Of a stretch of DNA of 13,749 bases, positions 13,283 through 13,749 are shown piece by piece. Made by a program: the position numbers and the translations under genes. A model generated the notes under the pieces. It was not told the origin of the DNA. It made no database searches and saw only the letters and a list, made by a program, of their open reading frames with translations. Within the stretch, counting starts at the first letter, position 1. Every line of letters starts with the position of its first letter. Origin of the DNA: Actinomycetota bacterium (GTDB lineage: Bacteria > Actinomycetota > Acidimicrobiia > Acidimicrobiales > JAHWKP01); NCBI GenBank assembly GCA_019347775.1, contig JAHWKP010000027.1, positions 1-13,749 of the forward strand. Reading direction: 5' to 3'.

Positions 13283-13335
13283 TGAGGGTCAACTCATTAG
13301 CAGTGAGTCCGATTCGGCCGCTCTCGCACCTCTCC
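13248..13335 (-). tRNA. tRNA-Ser(GCT)
   Basis: An 88-base class II tRNA. Acceptor stem GGAGAGG/CCTCTCC is perfect, discriminator G. Anticodon stem ACTCA/TGAGT, loop CTGCTAA, anticodon GCT, which reads AGC and AGU. The variable arm pairs GACCC with GGGTC. T-arm GGGGG-TTCAAAT-CCCCC. CCA is not encoded. Confidence 0.97.
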
Positions 13336-13349
13336 AGAACAGCCGACCC

Positions 13350-13355
13350 ATCGTA
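13350..13355 (-). promoter_or_regulatory. Probable -10 box of tRNA-Ser(GCT)
   Basis: On the minus strand TACGAT (TANNNT) ends 14 bases before the tRNA 5' end, predicting a leader of about 7-8 bases removed by RNase P. The -35 region (GGGTTC at 16 bases) is weak. Confidence 0.4.
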
Positions 13356-13417
13356 CTTGCGGACCCCAGGTGAACCCGCCGGCGATGGTTGTCGCCTCTA
13401 TTGGGAAAGGTAAGGGC

Positions 13418-13749
13418 ATGCCGCGTCTTGGAGTCCTACTCATCGCCATCATCGCCCTGGTTGCGCCGGCATGCGCAGACGAGGGCGCAGACGACGACGC
13501 GGCCATCACGACCACTACCTCCACGACACTGCCGGTAGCCGACCCGGACACCGCCGACGTGCTGGTGTTGCACGCAGATGGCGTTTCTCTGGTGCATGAG
13601 GACGGCGCCCAGACCAAGCTCTCGTTCGGCGAAGACGCCGCAGAGGTCGAGGAGCGGCTGCAGACGATCCTCGGCGAGCCGGGAACCGAGGCCCCGGTGG
13701 TCGACTGCTCGGCCGGTGTTGAGCCCCAGCAGTCGGTCTGGCCAGGCTT
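13418..13749 (+). CDS. Probable secreted lipoprotein, N-terminal part (cut by window edge)
   Basis: The first 110 residues of an exported protein that continues past the right edge. Residues 1-18 are a signal peptide (MPRLGVLLIAIIALVAPA), followed by Cys19 in an APAC lipobox-like site; the -3 residue is Ala, so lipidation is likely but not certain. An acidic linker and a Thr-rich stretch (ITTTTSTTLPV, 30-40) follow, then a globular start (ADVLVLHADGVSLVHEDGAQTKLSFGEDAAEVEERLQTILG, 46-86). I do not recognise the domain. ATG 13418 is chosen because AAAGG lies 8 bases upstream; an in-frame ATG at 13385 would add 11 residues before the signal peptide. It is divergent from tRNA-Ser(GCT). Confidence 0.75.
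   Translation, partial: MPRLGVLLIAIIALVAPACADEGADDDAAITTTTSTTLPVADPDTADVLVLHADGVSLVHEDGAQTKLSFGEDAAEVEERLQTILGEPGTEAPVVDCSAGVEPQQSVWPG

Overview
The window is GC-rich, densely packed bacterial DNA. It most likely comes from an actinobacterium. The main evidence is an operon in the order fhaA-fhaB-pstP-rodA-pbpA-pknB, which is the signature Ser/Thr-phosphorylation and cell-wall-growth cluster of Actinomycetota. Supporting signs are short overlapping start/stop codons, frequent GTG/TTG starts, a DUF664-type DinB protein, and several genes that appear to be transcribed without a leader. FhaA is short (about 220 residues against more than 500 in Mycobacterium), which points away from mycobacteria and perhaps toward Acidimicrobiia. 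That finer placement is inference only.

Layout. Positions 1-5368 (minus strand) hold the cell-wall and signalling operon, read from right to left: fhaA, fhaB, pstP, rodA, pbpA, then the first 44 codons of a PknB-like kinase. Positions 5445-5528 are tRNA-Leu(CAG) on the plus strand. It is followed by a striking 62-bp imperfect inverted repeat and a strong intrinsic terminator. Positions 5713-7844 (minus) encode a secreted subtilisin-like protease and a four-helix membrane protein. Positions 7953-10686 (plus) encode a 61-residue acidic protein, a single-domain cyclic-nucleotide-binding protein, a membrane-anchored protein with a CARDB-like end, and prephenate dehydratase (pheA). Positions 10680-12578 (minus) encode an amidase and a DinB/DUF664 protein.

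Positions 12645-13335 (minus) form the most unusual part of the window. Two serine tRNA genes, tRNA-Ser(GCT) and tRNA-Ser(TGA), flank a small HNH endonuclease gene of the endonuclease VII family. The endonuclease reading frame runs into the downstream tRNA, and its stop codon is the TGA of the tRNA anticodon. The two tRNAs share an identical 36-bp 3' part. That shared sequence fits the GCT tRNA perfectly but leaves a C x U mismatch in the acceptor stem of the TGA tRNA, as if this half had been copied over. The endonuclease gene also carries a pair of compensating frameshifts that destroy the second half of its zinc ribbon. At the right edge (13418 onward, plus) a probable lipoprotein gene begins.

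How the genes work together. FhaA and FhaB bind phosphothreonine on partners, PknB phosphorylates and PstP dephosphorylates them, and RodA and PbpA are the glycosyltransferase/transpeptidase pair that builds peptidoglycan. The rest of the window is a mix of metabolic, secreted and uncharacterised genes with no obvious common pathway.
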